A stretch of 64,000 nt of DNA from Dyadobacter linearis (GTDB taxonomy: Bacteria > Bacteroidota > Bacteroidia > Cytophagales > Spirosomataceae): contig NZ_CAJRAU010000002.1 in NCBI RefSeq assembly GCF_907165045.1, forward strand, positions 682,001 through 746,000, written 5' to 3'. Each line of letters begins with the position of its first letter. Position 1 is the stretch's first letter. The notes beneath the pieces are model-generated. The model searched no databases and was not told where the DNA came from. It saw only the letters and a program-made list of their open reading frames with translations. The position numbers were made by a program, and so were the translations under genes. Shown here piece after piece: positions 44,508-54,275 of the stretch.

Positions 44508-46649
44508 TTATGCATTTTTGTTCTCTGGCTTTGGCAACAATACCTTGCGTGAAAGGCGATATTTACCCGTTTTCTTATCGATTTCAACCAGCTTAACCTG
44601 AATCTCTTCGCCTACCTCAAGTACACCGTCCATAGTCTCCAGACGCTCCCACTTAACCTCGGAAATATGCAATAAACCGTCTTTACCAGGCAGGAATTCA
44701 ACAAATGCACCAAACGGCATAATAGACTTCACTTTACCAGTGTATAGTTCGCCGATTTCAGGTACCAGAATGATGCCTTTAATACGGGAAACAGCCTTAT
44801 CCATTGAAGTCTTGTCTGCTGAGAATATACTTACAAAGCCAGCGCCATCTTTTTCCTCAATAGAAACGGTAGCACCCGACTCTTTCTGAATATCCTGAAC
44901 AACTTTTCCACCAGGCCCGATCACCGCACCGATCATATCACGGTCGATTTTGATCACAATGGCACGTGGTGTATGTGGTTTCAGATCCGCGCGGCTTTCT
45001 GTCATCGTCTTGTTCATTTCGCCAAGAATATGCAGTCTGCCCGCTTTTGCCTGCATTAACGCTTCTGTCAATACCTCAAATGAAAGTCCATTCACTTTCA
45101 TATCCATCTGGCAGGCAGTAATACCAGCCTCGGTTCCGGTTACTTTAAAGTCCATATCCCCTAGGTGATCTTCATCTCCAAGAATATCAGAAAGAACCGC
45201 GTATTTTCCAGTTGCTTCATCTGAGATAAGTCCCATCGCAATACCTGAAACCGGCGCTTTGATCTTCAAGCCTGAATCCATCAATGCAAGTGAACCTGCG
45301 CAAACGGTAGCCATAGACGAAGAACCATTTGACTCCAGAATGTCAGAAACGATACGGATTGTGTAAGGATTGTCTTCTGCCACCGGCAATACTTTTTTCA
45401 ATGCGCGCAGTGCCAGGTTTCCGTGACCAACTTCACGACGGCCAGGTCCGCGGTTAGGTTTTACTTCGCCGGTAGAAAATCCAGGAAAGTTATAGTGAAG
45501 CATAAACTTGCTGTACCCGTATTTCAAGGTAGTATCAACAATTTGCTCATCATTTTTAGTACCCAGTGTTACCGTAGTAAGGGATTGTGTTTCACCTCTC
45601 GTAAAAAGGGCCGAACCGTGTGCATTTGGAAGGAAATCAACTTCTGATGCGATCGGACGAACTTCATCCAGACGACGACCGTCCAGGCGAACTCTTTCGT
45701 CCAGAACCAGGCGACGGGATGCTTCCCAAACCAGGTCATTGAAATAACGTTTCGCAAGACCCTCTTTAAATTCAGGTGCTTCTTCTTCCGTTATTGTAGT
45801 TTTAAATTCTTCCCAAACCGCCTTAAATCCGTCTTTACGGGCATTTTTATTAGCAGAACCCAGCTTAGTTACTGCATATATTTTATCATAAGCAAATGAC
45901 CGCATACGTGCTTCAACTGTTGCATCCGCATCGTCACCTACATATTCTCTTTTTTCAGTTTTGCCAACTGCCGCTTCGAATTCTTTCAAAGCAAGGCATT
46001 GTGCTTTAATAACTTCGTGTGCGATTTTGAGCGCTTCGATTACTTCTTCTTCCGAAACCTCGCTCATCTCACCTTCAACCATGGCGATATCGTTGTAAGT
46101 CGCACCGACCATCAGTTCCATCGTCGCCCTTTCAAGCTCGGCAGATCCCGGGTTGATTACGTACTCTCCGTCGATTTTAGCAACACGTACTTCCGATACC
46201 GGACCATTGAATGGGATATCAGATGCAGCCAGTGCAGCAGATGCAGCCAAAGCAGCTAATGCGTCAGGTAATGCAGTGTGATCCGCAGATATTAAAAGGA
46301 TATTCACCTGAACTTCTGCATGATAATCGTCCGGAAATAACGGACGAAGTACACGGTCAACCAGGCGGCTTGTCAATACTTCGTGGTCCGACAGTTTACC
46401 TTCGCGTCTCTGGAAGCTTCCTGGGATACGGCCGGCAGAAGCAAATTTCTCCTGATAGTCAACCGATAATGGCAAAAAGTCCAGTCCTTCTCTGATATCT
46501 TTGTTAGCTACAACTGTGGCCAGCAACATGGTATTCCCCAGTCTGACAACTACCGAACCGTCGGCTTGCTTCGCTAATTTTCCTGTTTCGATAGTGATTT
46601 CCCTGCCATCAGGTAAGGGTATAGTCTTAGTAACTATATTAAAAAGCAT
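44508..46649 (-). CDS. pnp: Polyribonucleotide nucleotidyltransferase (PNPase)
   Basis: A 3'-to-5' phosphorolytic exoribonuclease and RNA quality-control enzyme, working as a trimer. The start at 46649 (ATG before LFNIVTKTI) gives 713 residues, the family length; the frame is open 22 codons further but enters the leader. It has two RNase PH domains ([18 protein letters not shown] near residue 60; [27 protein letters not shown] near 390), a KH domain ([21 protein letters not shown], about 555-610) and an S1 domain (about 625-695). It follows rpsO, with a strong hairpin between the two genes in the leader. Confidence 0.97.
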   Translation of the reverse strand: MLFNIVTKTIPLPDGREITIETGKLAKQADGSVVVRLGNTMLLATVVANKDIREGLDFLPLSVDYQEKFASAGRIPGSFQRREGKLSDHEVLTSRLVDRVLRPLFPDDYHAEVQVNILLISADHTALPDALAALAASAALAASDIPFNGPVSEVRVAKIDGEYVINPGSAELERATMELMVGATYNDIAMVEGEMSEVSEEEVIEALKIAHEVIKAQCLALKEFEAAVGKTEKREYVGDDADATVEARMRSFAYDKIYAVTKLGSANKNARKDGFKAVWEEFKTTITEEEAPEFKEGLAKRYFNDLVWEASRRLVLDERVRLDGRRLDEVRPIASEVDFLPNAHGSALFTRGETQSLTTVTLGTKNDEQIVDTTLKYGYSKFMLHYNFPGFSTGEVKPNRGPGRREVGHGNLALRALKKVLPVAEDNPYTIRIVSDILESNGSSSMATVCAGSLALMDSGLKIKAPVSGIAMGLISDEATGKYAVLSDILGDEDHLGDMDFKVTGTEAGITACQMDMKVNGLSFEVLTEALMQAKAGRLHILGEMNKTMTESRADLKPHTPRAIVIKIDRDMIGAVIGPGGKVVQDIQKESGATVSIEEKDGAGFVSIFSADKTSMDKAVSRIKGIILVPEIGELYTGKVKSIMPFGAFVEFLPGKDGLLHISEVKWERLETMDGVLEVGEEIQVKLVEIDKKTGKYRLSRKVLLPKPENKNA

Positions 46650-46713
46650 AGAATTTTGATTTTTGTAGCTGTGAAACGCCGTCCTGACGTTCCGATGATT
46701 TTCTAAAGTCCGC

Positions 46714-46756
46714 AAAAAATCAGGGAACTTACATGTTACTGAAGTTCCCTGATTTT
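46714..46756 (-). terminator. Terminator or attenuator hairpin between rpsO and pnp
   Basis: A perfect 15-base stem (46716-46730 with 46742-46756; core aatcagggaactt) with an 11-base loop, followed on the minus strand by six T (46714-46719). It lies 4 bases after the rpsO stop and 65 bases before the pnp start, so it both ends rpsO and forms part of the pnp leader if read through. Confidence 0.88.
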
Positions 46757-46759
46757 GAA

Positions 46760-47035
46760 TTACTTACGTATGTTCAATTCGACGATAATCGCACGGTAGC
46801 GATTGATGTCATTTTTGTAAAGATAGTCTAGCAATCTTCTGCGCTTTCCTACCATTTTAAGAAGACCAAGACGCGTATCATTGTCTTTCTTGTGCGTCTT
46901 TAAGTGCTCGTTCAAATAGTTGATGCGGTACGTAAATAAAGCAATTTGTGATTCAGCCGAGCCGGTGTCTCCGCTCTCTTTTTTAAAACCTTTTGATTCG
47001 AAGATCTCGCTCTTCTTTTCCGCGGTTAAATACAT
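46760..47035 (-). CDS. rpsO: 30S ribosomal protein S15
   Basis: A 91-residue protein of the 30S subunit that binds 16S rRNA early in assembly. The conserved block [49 protein letters not shown] is complete (residues about 23-71). Its position directly before pnp is widely conserved in bacteria. A TAnnTTTG box lies about 64 bases before its start, and a strong hairpin follows its stop. Confidence 0.98.
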   Translation of the reverse strand: MYLTAEKKSEIFESKGFKKESGDTGSAESQIALFTYRINYLNEHLKTHKKDNDTRLGLLKMVGKRRRLLDYLYKNDINRYRAIIVELNIRK

Positions 47036-47098
47036 GATTGTAACAACAGATTAAATAAATATGAAGTAATTGACAGCGCCTTGCCGCAAATAAGGTTG

Positions 47099-47106
47099 CA
47101 AAAGTA
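47099..47106 (-). promoter_or_regulatory. Possible rpsO promoter -7 box
   Basis: TACTTTTG on the minus strand fits TAnnTTTG and is the same octamer as in the tRNA promoter at 49204. It is about 64 bases before the rpsO start. No good -33 box is seen, so the call is tentative. Confidence 0.4.
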
Positions 47107-47139
47107 CGATTTTGCAGTGATATTAAAAATATAATTTTA

Positions 47140-48636
47140 CTATGATTGGATAAGTTCCTTTTTGCCGAATCTACTTGCCCACTGTTCTTTAATTCTTTTC
47201 ACGAACATCAGATACACATCTTTATCAAACAAACTGGAGTCGCTTCGGGCACGGTCAATGAAATATAATCCGGCTAATAAAAGAATAGTATTGGCCATCC
47301 ATGCTCCTAGTGGGACTGCCAGCAAACCTTCCTTCACCCACTTATCTCCCTGGTTCGTCAAAACGTACAATAGGATAAAAAACAAGATTGAAACCAATAC
47401 AGGTACACCAAATCCACCTTTTTTGATGATTGCTCCCAGCGGTGCGCCGATCAGGAACATGATCAGACAGGAAATTGCATTGGTATACTTATGGTGCTTT
47501 TCCAGTTCGTACCGGTTTGCGTCTTTCAGTTTCGTTTGAAGGTAATCGTATTGTGTCTTCGTATAGCTTAGCATACTGCCGGAGGCACTTTTCGCATTCT
47601 GAAGGATATCTTTTTTCAGACTATCAGATACCGGTTTCACCAGCAAGGAATCAATCCACGCGCCTTTCTTAATTGTTTTATCTGTTCCCTCCCTGTAATT
47701 ATAGGAGTAATATTGCTGGCTGCCTGAAACCAGATTCTTCTTTGTTTCTACATAAGAATTCCGAAGTGAATCCGCCGTACTGGTAAGATCTGTGATATTC
47801 TTCATGAATTCGTGGTACTTGAATTGCCCTTCATCGGTACGTTTCATGCCGAATGAAGCCAGACTTTCCGTAAGCCGGTAATGCTTGAACGAATTCCTGC
47901 TGAAATTGGAAAAAGCTTTGGTTGAACCAGTTGGGGCAGAAATGTATACCGGCCTGGCATTTCCCGAAGCGGCTTCATCCGTATACCTGGTCCCGTTATA
48001 AAGTTCGATAACCAGGTAACGGTTATCATTAATGGAATACATTCTTCCGGAGTCGGCAAGGATAATTTCGGTATTACCGAATTCATAAGAACGGTTACTG
48101 TGCTTATAAATGACCATTCCTTTTAACCGGCCGTTCTCTTCCTTTTTATCTACTTTAATGCTATATCCGGGCAGATCATTATAAAATATCCCGTCCTTGA
48201 TTTTGAGCGTCGCTTTTGTAGTTTTAATATCATACAAAAGACTATATCCCTTCAAATTTGCCCATGGAGACACCCGGTCGTTGAAAAAGAAGGAAAACAC
48301 ACTGATCCCGAAAGTCACGATAAAAAGTGGCAACATCGTGCGTACAACCGAAATCCCTGCACTCTTAATGGCTGTAAGCTCAAAGAATTCACCCAGGTTA
48401 CCGAATGCCATTAATGAAGATAGCAACGTAGCCAGCGGCAATGCAGTGGGTACGGTGATCAGACTAAAAAAGAAGAATAACTGGGCGTAATCTGTAATTC
48501 CCAGGTCTTTGGAGACGAAATCATCAATGTAAAAAATCATGATCCGCATTAGAAAAACGAAAACCACGACCGACATTGTAATTACAAATGGCCCCCAAAA
48601 CGACATTAAAACAAGCTTATCAAGCTTTTTCATCAA
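47140..48636 (-). CDS. LptF/LptG-family permease (YjgP/YjgQ)
   Basis: A 498-residue inner-membrane protein of the LptF/LptG type, part of the ABC complex that lifts lipopolysaccharide from the inner membrane to the Lpt bridge. Three membrane segments lie in the N-terminal 120 residues (about 13-35, 50-80 and 98-118), then a large periplasmic domain (about 125-380), then three C-terminal segments (about 390-465). The block LATLLSSLMAFGNLGEFFELTAIKSAGIS is typical. Which of the two paralogues it is cannot be decided. Its start overlaps the end of the START-like gene by 4 bases, so they are translationally coupled. Confidence 0.93.
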   Translation of the reverse strand: MMKKLDKLVLMSFWGPFVITMSVVVFVFLMRIMIFYIDDFVSKDLGITDYAQLFFFFSLITVPTALPLATLLSSLMAFGNLGEFFELTAIKSAGISVVRTMLPLFIVTFGISVFSFFFNDRVSPWANLKGYSLLYDIKTTKATLKIKDGIFYNDLPGYSIKVDKKEENGRLKGMVIYKHSNRSYEFGNTEIILADSGRMYSINDNRYLVIELYNGTRYTDEAASGNARPVYISAPTGSTKAFSNFSRNSFKHYRLTESLASFGMKRTDEGQFKYHEFMKNITDLTSTADSLRNSYVETKKNLVSGSQQYYSYNYREGTDKTIKKGAWIDSLLVKPVSDSLKKDILQNAKSASGSMLSYTKTQYDYLQTKLKDANRYELEKHHKYTNAISCLIMFLIGAPLGAIIKKGGFGVPVLVSILFFILLYVLTNQGDKWVKEGLLAVPLGAWMANTILLLAGLYFIDRARSDSSLFDKDVYLMFVKRIKEQWASRFGKKELIQS

Positions 48637-49025
48637 CTACCTACTATATCTCTAAGATTATGCATAAATCCATCCCACAACGAAGCAAGCTCATCCCGGT
48701 CCCGGTTGGGCGAATAGTCGCTTACGCGCAGGAACGTTGCCTGAGTTAACTCACTTACCTCCAATTTCAGTTCCAGGTAGTTGTTATCAAGATTGTCGTC
48801 ACTTGTATTTTCAAAATCAAAACGAACCGATTTATTAATTCTAAGACTGGTTTGTCTGGCAATATGGCTATCACCGTCCCACTGGAAATCAAAGCGATGA
48901 TCGGGTAAAACGGTGACTTTTTCGGCAAACCACTGTTCCAATCCGGAAGGGGTCGAGATATATGGAAAGAGCACTTTGGGAGAGGAACGCAATTCAAACT
49001 CAGTAATAAATTTATATTTTTCCAT
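48633..49025 (-). CDS. START-like domain protein
   Basis: A 130-residue single-domain protein of the START/Bet v1-like (AHSA1-like) fold found in Bacteroidota, starting at the ATG before EKYKFITEF (a frame 15 codons longer has no support). Blocks include FELRSSPKVLFPYISTPSGLEQWFAEKV and LASLWDGFMHNLRDIVGS. It has no signal peptide, so it should be cytoplasmic and may bind a lipid-like ligand. The 4-base overlap with the LptF/G permease gene suggests a link to lipopolysaccharide export, but that is inference. Confidence 0.85.
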   Translation of the reverse strand: MEKYKFITEFELRSSPKVLFPYISTPSGLEQWFAEKVTVLPDHRFDFQWDGDSHIARQTSLRINKSVRFDFENTSDDNLDNNYLELKLEVSELTQATFLRVSDYSPNRDRDELASLWDGFMHNLRDIVGS

Positions 49026-49180
49026 ATGAACTACTATTAAAAAGGGTGTCCCAGTCAGTTCCTGCCGCATCGCTGACTTAAAAGTTGTAATATAGCATAA
49101 ATCAAGAATAAAAGCCTGTAAAGATAAATTTTGAGCAACGCAGAATTCAGAATTTCTTCGTCATTTTTAAAGAAAACGTA

Positions 49181-49211
49181 TTGTGTCATTAAATTATTTA
49201 ACATACTTTTG
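49181..49211 (+). promoter_or_regulatory. Promoter of the tRNA gene
   Basis: TTGTG at 49181-49185 and TACTTTTG at 49204-49211 with an 18-base gap match the Bacteroidota -33/-7 pattern. Transcription would start near 49215, about 10 bases before the mature tRNA. Confidence 0.6.
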
Positions 49212-49224
49212 CACCACGTTAAAC

Positions 49225-49298
49225 GGCGGGGTAGCTCAGATGGTTAGAGCGTAGGATTCATAACCCTAAGGTCGGCAGTTCGATTCTGCTCCCCGCTA
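49225..49298 (+). tRNA. tRNA with anticodon CAU (elongator tRNA-Met)
   Basis: A complete cloverleaf can be drawn: 7-base acceptor stem (ggcgggg with ccccgct, one G-U pair), D arm gctc...gagc, anticodon CAT at 49259-49261 in the loop ttcataa, T arm ggcag/ctgct with loop ttcgatt, discriminator A at 49298. CCA is not encoded. The anticodon stem lacks the three G-C pairs of initiator tRNA, so this is elongator Met; a lysidine-modified tRNA-Ile with the same CAU anticodon cannot be fully ruled out. The stem base pair next to the loop is A/C, a mismatch. Confidence 0.95.
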
Positions 49299-49415
49299 CT
49301 TCGATTTTCAGACATCCTTCCAGGGTGTCTTTTTTATTTTCTGCCTGCTCCGAGAATTAAAATCCCAACGTTTCAGTTTAACCATCTAGGTAAACCACCT
49401 ATTCACCCGAACTGT

Positions 49416-51194
49416 ATGAAATTATTGTTACAATATCTCAGCCGCTATAAATGGCTGATATTGCTCGCTTTGCTGATGGCGTCAATCAATCAGGTTTTTT
49501 CCCTTTTGAACCCATATATCCTAGGTAACCTGCTCATAGATCCGTACGCGAATAAGGCAGACTATTTTCGTAAAAACGGCCTCGACGACGCGTTTTTCAA
49601 AGGTGTCCTAACAGGCTTGCTGCTGATCATCGGAACCGCGATGGTCTCCCGGATCGCAAAAGCCTTTCAGGATTATCTGGTTAATGTTGTGATTCAAAAG
49701 TTTGGGGCTAACCTCTATACCGACGGGCTCCGGCATGCGTTGCGACTTCCTTTCCAGGATTTCGAAGATCAGCGCAGCGGCGAAACATTATCCGTTCTTC
49801 AAAAAGTACGGGCCGACTGTGAGAAGTTCATTATGAATTTCGTTAATGTGCTCTTTACTACATTGATAGGAATCGTATTTGTAGTTATCGTTGCATTCAA
49901 GCTGAGCCCGATGCTGCCGCTGATCTACCTCGTAGGATCCATTGTGCTGGCTATACTGACGAGCGTTTTAAGCCGCAAGATTAAGTCCATTCAAAAGAAT
50001 ATCGTCACCGAAACCACCGCGCTTGCCGGTTCAACCACCGAATCGCTGAGGAATATTGAGTTGGTAAAAAGCCTTGGACTTACCCAGCAGGAGATCGGCA
50101 GACTCAATACTACTACCTTCAAAATCCTCAAACTTGAACTTAAAAAGGTAAAAAGCATTCGTTCAATCAGCTTTATACAGGGTACGTTCGTGAATTTCCT
50201 GCAGCAATGCATCATGTTTGCGCTGCTGTTTTTCGTCTTCCGCGACCAGATTACCGTCGGACAAATGATGATGATGCAATTCTATTCCTTCTTCATTTTC
50301 GGTCCTTTGCAGGAGTTGGGGAATGTAATAATGTCCTACCGCGAGGCCGAAGCGTCTTTGAATAACCTGCAAACGTTACTGGCCCGGCCCATCGAGCAGA
50401 AACCTTTGCATCCCGAGACGATCGGAGAAATTGAGGTTCTGGAGTTCAGTAATGTCAGATTTCAGCACCAGTCGGCAAACAGGCCCGCATTAGAAAATAT
50501 CTCTTTCAGGGTTAAACGTGGTGAAACGATCGCATTTGTAGGACCGTCGGGCTCTGGTAAAACGACGCTGGTAAAGCTCCTGGTTGGACTTTATCCGCCT
50601 ATTGAAGGAAGTGTTTTCTACAATAATCACAACGGTAATGCCATTGATTTTGACGAGATCAGAAACAAGATAGGCTTTGTGACGCAGGATACGCAGCTTT
50701 TCTCCGGTACTATCAGAGAAAACCTGCTTTTCGTTAATCCGACTGCGACCGACGAAATGATCCAGGATGTGTTATTGAAATCGGCTTGCTATAATCTTTT
50801 GTCAAGAGCTGAAAATGGCATTGAAACCGTGATCGGTGAAGGTGGTTTGAAACTCTCAGGCGGTGAGCGTCAGCGACTTTCAATCGCGCGTGCTTTGCTG
50901 CGGAACCCCAACCTGATCATATTCGACGAAGCAACTTCCGCCCTGGATTCACTGACCGAAGAAGAAATTTCCAATACGATCCGCAGCATTACCGATCAGC
51001 GGCAGCATATTACCGTCATGATCGCGCACCGGCTCTCGACAATCCTTCACGCCGATCGCATTTACGTATTAGAAAAAGGAAAGATCATTGAAACCGGCAC
51101 GCATTCATCGCTTCTGGATGAGAAAGGTTTGTATTATGCTATGTGGCGGCAGCAGATCGGTGAGCGTAAAGACGAGCAGGTGGTACACGCATAG
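49416..51194 (+). CDS. ABC exporter, fused permease and ATPase (MsbA-like)
   Basis: A 592-residue half-transporter with six membrane segments (about residues 12-310) and a C-terminal ATPase. The Walker A loop GPSGSGKTTL is at 376-385, the signature LSGGERQ at 480-486, and Walker B LIIFDEATSALD from 500, followed by the H-loop in VMIAHRLST. All catalytic residues are kept. It probably works as a homodimer in the inner membrane exporting a lipid or hydrophobic compound; the substrate is not readable. It stands alone after the tRNA. Confidence 0.94.
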   Translation: MKLLLQYLSRYKWLILLALLMASINQVFSLLNPYILGNLLIDPYANKADYFRKNGLDDAFFKGVLTGLLLIIGTAMVSRIAKAFQDYLVNVVIQKFGANLYTDGLRHALRLPFQDFEDQRSGETLSVLQKVRADCEKFIMNFVNVLFTTLIGIVFVVIVAFKLSPMLPLIYLVGSIVLAILTSVLSRKIKSIQKNIVTETTALAGSTTESLRNIELVKSLGLTQQEIGRLNTTTFKILKLELKKVKSIRSISFIQGTFVNFLQQCIMFALLFFVFRDQITVGQMMMMQFYSFFIFGPLQELGNVIMSYREAEASLNNLQTLLARPIEQKPLHPETIGEIEVLEFSNVRFQHQSANRPALENISFRVKRGETIAFVGPSGSGKTTLVKLLVGLYPPIEGSVFYNNHNGNAIDFDEIRNKIGFVTQDTQLFSGTIRENLLFVNPTATDEMIQDVLLKSACYNLLSRAENGIETVIGEGGLKLSGGERQRLSIARALLRNPNLIIFDEATSALDSLTEEEISNTIRSITDQRQHITVMIAHRLSTILHADRIYVLEKGKIIETGTHSSLLDEKGLYYAMWRQQIGERKDEQVVHA

Positions 51195-51292
51195 TCGCAT
51201 TTCACTGCGCATTCCGCAAGTTTCAGGTTTTAGCAAAATAGCGGTCAGGGTAATTTTGTCAAAATAAATATTGGCGACAAAACATTCTGCCC

Positions 51293-51994
51293 GTGGAAAA
51301 TCCTGAAACTATTGACTGGAAAACTATTGAAAATGAGCTGAACACAAAAGGTTACGCTCGTATAGAGCGCGTCCTGACCAGTGACGAATGCGATACGCTT
51401 TCCGGCGACTATGAGCATGCGGCATTGTACCGCAAAACCATTTCCATGGAACGGTATCGTTTTGGGTTAGGTGAATATAAATATTTCAATTATCCCCTAC
51501 CCGGCCTCATTCAGCAGCTCCGGCAAAGCTTTTACCCCAGGCTCGCACCAGTTGCAAATCTATGGATGCAGCAACTGAACCTGCCCCACCAGTACCCGGC
51601 GGATTTTCATACTTTTCAGGAAACGTGTCACGCACGGGGACAGGATAAACCGACCGCGCTCATCCTCAAATATGGCGCAAGCGGACATAATACATTGCAT
51701 CAGGATCTTTACGGAGAAGTATTTTTCCCTATTCAGATGGTAATTTTTCTGAATCAGGCTGGCGAAGATTACACAGGCGGCGAGTTCGTACTGACACAGC
51801 AAACGCCGCGCGCGCAGTCAAAAGCGATCGTGTTGAGACCAAATAAAGGTGATATTCTTTTATTCACGACCAATTTCAGACCAGTAAGCGGCAGTCGCGG
51901 ATATTATCGTGTTAATATGAAACACGGAGTAAGTGAAGTGCTGTCGGGCGAGCGATTTACATTAGGTATCATTTTTCACGACGCTTTAAGCTGA
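51293..51994 (+). CDS. 2-oxoglutarate/Fe(II)-dependent oxygenase
   Basis: A 233-residue oxygenase, read from a GTG start (no ATG fits the conserved N-terminus). The iron ligands are visible as H-x-D in TLHQDLYGE (about residues 141-143) and the His of MKHGVSEVL, with the 2-oxoglutarate-binding Arg ten residues later (SGERFTLG). Such enzymes hydroxylate or demethylate a substrate and release succinate and CO2. The next gene (one base apart) is an Ada-type zinc domain and the convergent one is an AlkA-like glycosylase, so a role in alkylation repair is inferred, but it is not classic AlkB in sequence. Confidence 0.85.
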   Translation: MENPETIDWKTIENELNTKGYARIERVLTSDECDTLSGDYEHAALYRKTISMERYRFGLGEYKYFNYPLPGLIQQLRQSFYPRLAPVANLWMQQLNLPHQYPADFHTFQETCHARGQDKPTALILKYGASGHNTLHQDLYGEVFFPIQMVIFLNQAGEDYTGGEFVLTQQTPRAQSKAIVLRPNKGDILLFTTNFRPVSGSRGYYRVNMKHGVSEVLSGERFTLGIIFHDALS

Positions 51995-51995
51995 T

Positions 51996-52283
51996 ATGAT
52001 AACCCATTCCCAAATCGGCACCGAATCCTTTGCTACGAGCAGAAAACTGTACCGCCTCATCGCAGACGGTGCTATTGCCTTTGGCGGTAACAAAAATTTG
52101 AAAATATACGGGCTGCTAAACTGCAAATCGGGAAGGAGAATGACGCAACGAAACAGGAATTTCTTCCAGTCCGAACAGGAGGCGCTGCGAAATGGCTACC
52201 GGCCTTGCGGACATTGTTTGCGGGACAAATACCTCAAATGGAAGAACTCAGGCAGGTTCGCGGACAGTCAGACTTCGCCATAA
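51996..52283 (+). CDS. Stand-alone Ada-type zinc-binding domain protein
   Basis: A 95-residue protein matching the metal-binding N-terminal domain of Ada (MTQRNRNFFQSEQEALRNGYRPCGHCL). It keeps three zinc-type cysteines: Cys43, Cys71 and Cys74, equal to Cys42, 69 and 72 of E. coli Ada. The methyl-acceptor Cys38 of E. coli Ada is replaced by Gly39, so phosphotriester repair by that route is not expected. It lacks the helix-turn-helix and methyltransferase domains. It begins one base after the oxygenase stop, and its last 36 bases overlap the convergent glycosylase gene. It might guide a partner to DNA. Confidence 0.85.
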   Translation: MITHSQIGTESFATSRKLYRLIADGAIAFGGNKNLKIYGLLNCKSGRRMTQRNRNFFQSEQEALRNGYRPCGHCLRDKYLKWKNSGRFADSQTSP

Positions 52284-53159
52284 ATAAAAGACCAGGTAAC
52301 TTTCCCAGCCCGCATACTGCGCAAAAAGTGCATTGATCTTCTCAATCTCTTTTCTGTCCTGAATGATATTGTGGTTGGCCAATGCATTCAAAAGCCCGAT
52401 ATCACCAAACGGAATACCCTGCGGCTCGCGCAGGCATTTCATCAATGCGTAGTTTGCAGTCCAGATCCCGATTCCTTTATGGGCCGTCAACGCCTTCTTC
52501 CTTGACTCGAAGTCGGGTAGATCGATAATCATCTCTTTGCTGAGTGCGCCGGAAGCAAATGCCTTCGCAATCCCGATCATATAGTCCGCTTTCTGGCTCG
52601 AAAACTGGATCGCTTTCAGGTCTTCTTTACTCACCTCAGCTAATATTGCAGCCTCTGGAAATACATAATAGCTCACACCGTCCCGTGTAATGCTTTTTCC
52701 AAATCGCTCTACCAGCGCGCGTTTGACCTTATAAGCAAAGGAAAGATTGATCTGCTGACCGATGATCGACCAGCAAATCGCTTCAAAAAGGTTAGAAATG
52801 CCGATCAGGCGCAGCCCTTTGTAACGGTCAGTCATGTAGGCGAGCCGGCCGTCGGTTTTAAGCAGGTCGTAAAAGGGTTGAATAGCATTGTCCATATCAA
52901 ACCAATCTTTCACATAAGCGACCAGATATTCTTTTCCATCTGCATCAATATCCCCTTCCAGCACGTCCAGTTCAAGAAAAGCGCCGTTTTCAGTGACTTT
53001 GATCAAAACCATTTCACCTTTCACTTCCAGTGCTTTGTAAATGCTATCCTGCCTGATCTCGTGCAGACAGTCGTCGTAATTTCGGTTGAGGAACCAGAGA
53101 CATTCCTGAAAACTAAAAAGCGCAGGAATAGGAATTAAAATCGTATCAGTTTTTAGCAT
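52248..53159 (-). CDS. DNA-3-methyladenine glycosylase II-like (AlkA family)
   Basis: A 303-residue HhH-GPD glycosylase. The domain runs from LIGISNLFEAICWSIIGQQINLSFAYKV (about residue 120) to the C-terminus, with the helix-hairpin-helix in LTAHKGIGIWTANYALMKCL and the catalytic Asp in the FGDIGLLNAL segment. It removes alkylated bases and starts base-excision repair. The first 110 residues match the N-terminal AlkA-like domain. It is the third gene after acpH and holA on the minus strand (54 bases after holA) and overlaps the Ada-type gene tail to tail. Confidence 0.9.
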   Translation of the reverse strand: MLKTDTILIPIPALFSFQECLWFLNRNYDDCLHEIRQDSIYKALEVKGEMVLIKVTENGAFLELDVLEGDIDADGKEYLVAYVKDWFDMDNAIQPFYDLLKTDGRLAYMTDRYKGLRLIGISNLFEAICWSIIGQQINLSFAYKVKRALVERFGKSITRDGVSYYVFPEAAILAEVSKEDLKAIQFSSQKADYMIGIAKAFASGALSKEMIIDLPDFESRKKALTAHKGIGIWTANYALMKCLREPQGIPFGDIGLLNALANHNIIQDRKEIEKINALFAQYAGWESYLVFYLWRSLTVREPA

Positions 53160-53213
53160 TGTCGAAGATAAAGTAGTGCCAGCGCACGTAAAAGCCGTTT
53201 CTTGCTGAATTTA

Positions 53214-54233
53214 TCAATGCACGATCTTGAATACCAGCTCTCTCAAAAGCTCTCCTTCCGGGATCGTCACACCGTCCAAACCCTTCATCCGGCCATCGCA
53301 TTCGCGCAGATAATGAATGATATTGGCGACTTTTGGCAAGGGATAATTTCTGCAAGCGGTAACGTAATCTTTCACGAAATACGGATTTACACCCAGCTCG
53401 GCCGCAAGTCCTTTTTCCGACTTATCCGCGCTTTTGTGTACCAGTAGCAATTTGGAGTAAAAATTATATAGAATAATAAGAATAGGCGCCAGCGGGTTAT
53501 CCTTTGAATTTGCAGAAAAATAACTGGCTATCTGATTGGCTTTCAACACATCACGGACCATTAATGCTTTCTGGAATTCAAAAACATTATATTCCTTGCT
53601 AATCCCTACAAATCGCTCCACCGCCGCCGCATCGATTCCCTCGCCGGCTTTCAGATTCACCATTACCTTCCTGATCTCGTTCGAAAGTCGTTTCAGATCG
53701 TTGCCGATATTGTCGACCAGCATTAAAACCGCTTTCGGACTGATTTTCACGCCTTCATGCTGACAAAATGAGGTAACCCAGTCCGGCAGCTTGTTATCAT
53801 ACATTTTCTTGGAAGGTACCACCGCGCCATTTGCATGGATCGCCTTGATATAAGCACGCCGCTCGTCGGCATTTGCATGGAAGCAAAACACCAGCACAGT
53901 GCTGGGAGCCGGATTTTTAGCATAGTCTTCCAACCGGGCGAGCTGATCCTTTTGCTCGATACCGCCCAGTTTGTTTGCATCTTTAACTAAAACAAGCTGC
54001 TTTTCCGACATAAACGGAAATCTCCGAGCGTAGCTCAAAACGCCGGTCACGTCGGTATCTTTTCCATACAATACAAACTGATTAAAACCCTTTTCCGACT
54101 CCGGCACAATGCGTTTTTCGAGTTCCTCGGCAATCGAGTCGATATAATAGGGTTCGTCACCGTGAAGAAAATAGATAGGAAGGTATTTTTTCTGTTTGAT
54201 ATCTTTGAGAATACTATCGGGAGTATGTGCCAT
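53214..54233 (-). CDS. holA: DNA polymerase III subunit delta
   Basis: A 339-residue AAA+-fold clamp-loader subunit that opens the sliding clamp. The N-terminal block PIYFLHGDEPYYIDSIAEELEK and the middle block LVDNIGNDLKRLSNEIRKV fit the family, as does the C-terminal region with DLLLVHKSADKS-like and YPLPKVANIIHYLRECD. No Walker A loop is present, as expected for delta. It follows acpH by 42 bases on the minus strand. Confidence 0.93.
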   Translation of the reverse strand: MAHTPDSILKDIKQKKYLPIYFLHGDEPYYIDSIAEELEKRIVPESEKGFNQFVLYGKDTDVTGVLSYARRFPFMSEKQLVLVKDANKLGGIEQKDQLARLEDYAKNPAPSTVLVFCFHANADERRAYIKAIHANGAVVPSKKMYDNKLPDWVTSFCQHEGVKISPKAVLMLVDNIGNDLKRLSNEIRKVMVNLKAGEGIDAAAVERFVGISKEYNVFEFQKALMVRDVLKANQIASYFSANSKDNPLAPILIILYNFYSKLLLVHKSADKSEKGLAAELGVNPYFVKDYVTACRNYPLPKVANIIHYLRECDGRMKGLDGVTIPEGELLRELVFKIVH

Positions 54234-54275
54234 TTGTGTAATAAAATCTGAATAAAAGTAGCTTTAATGCGATTG

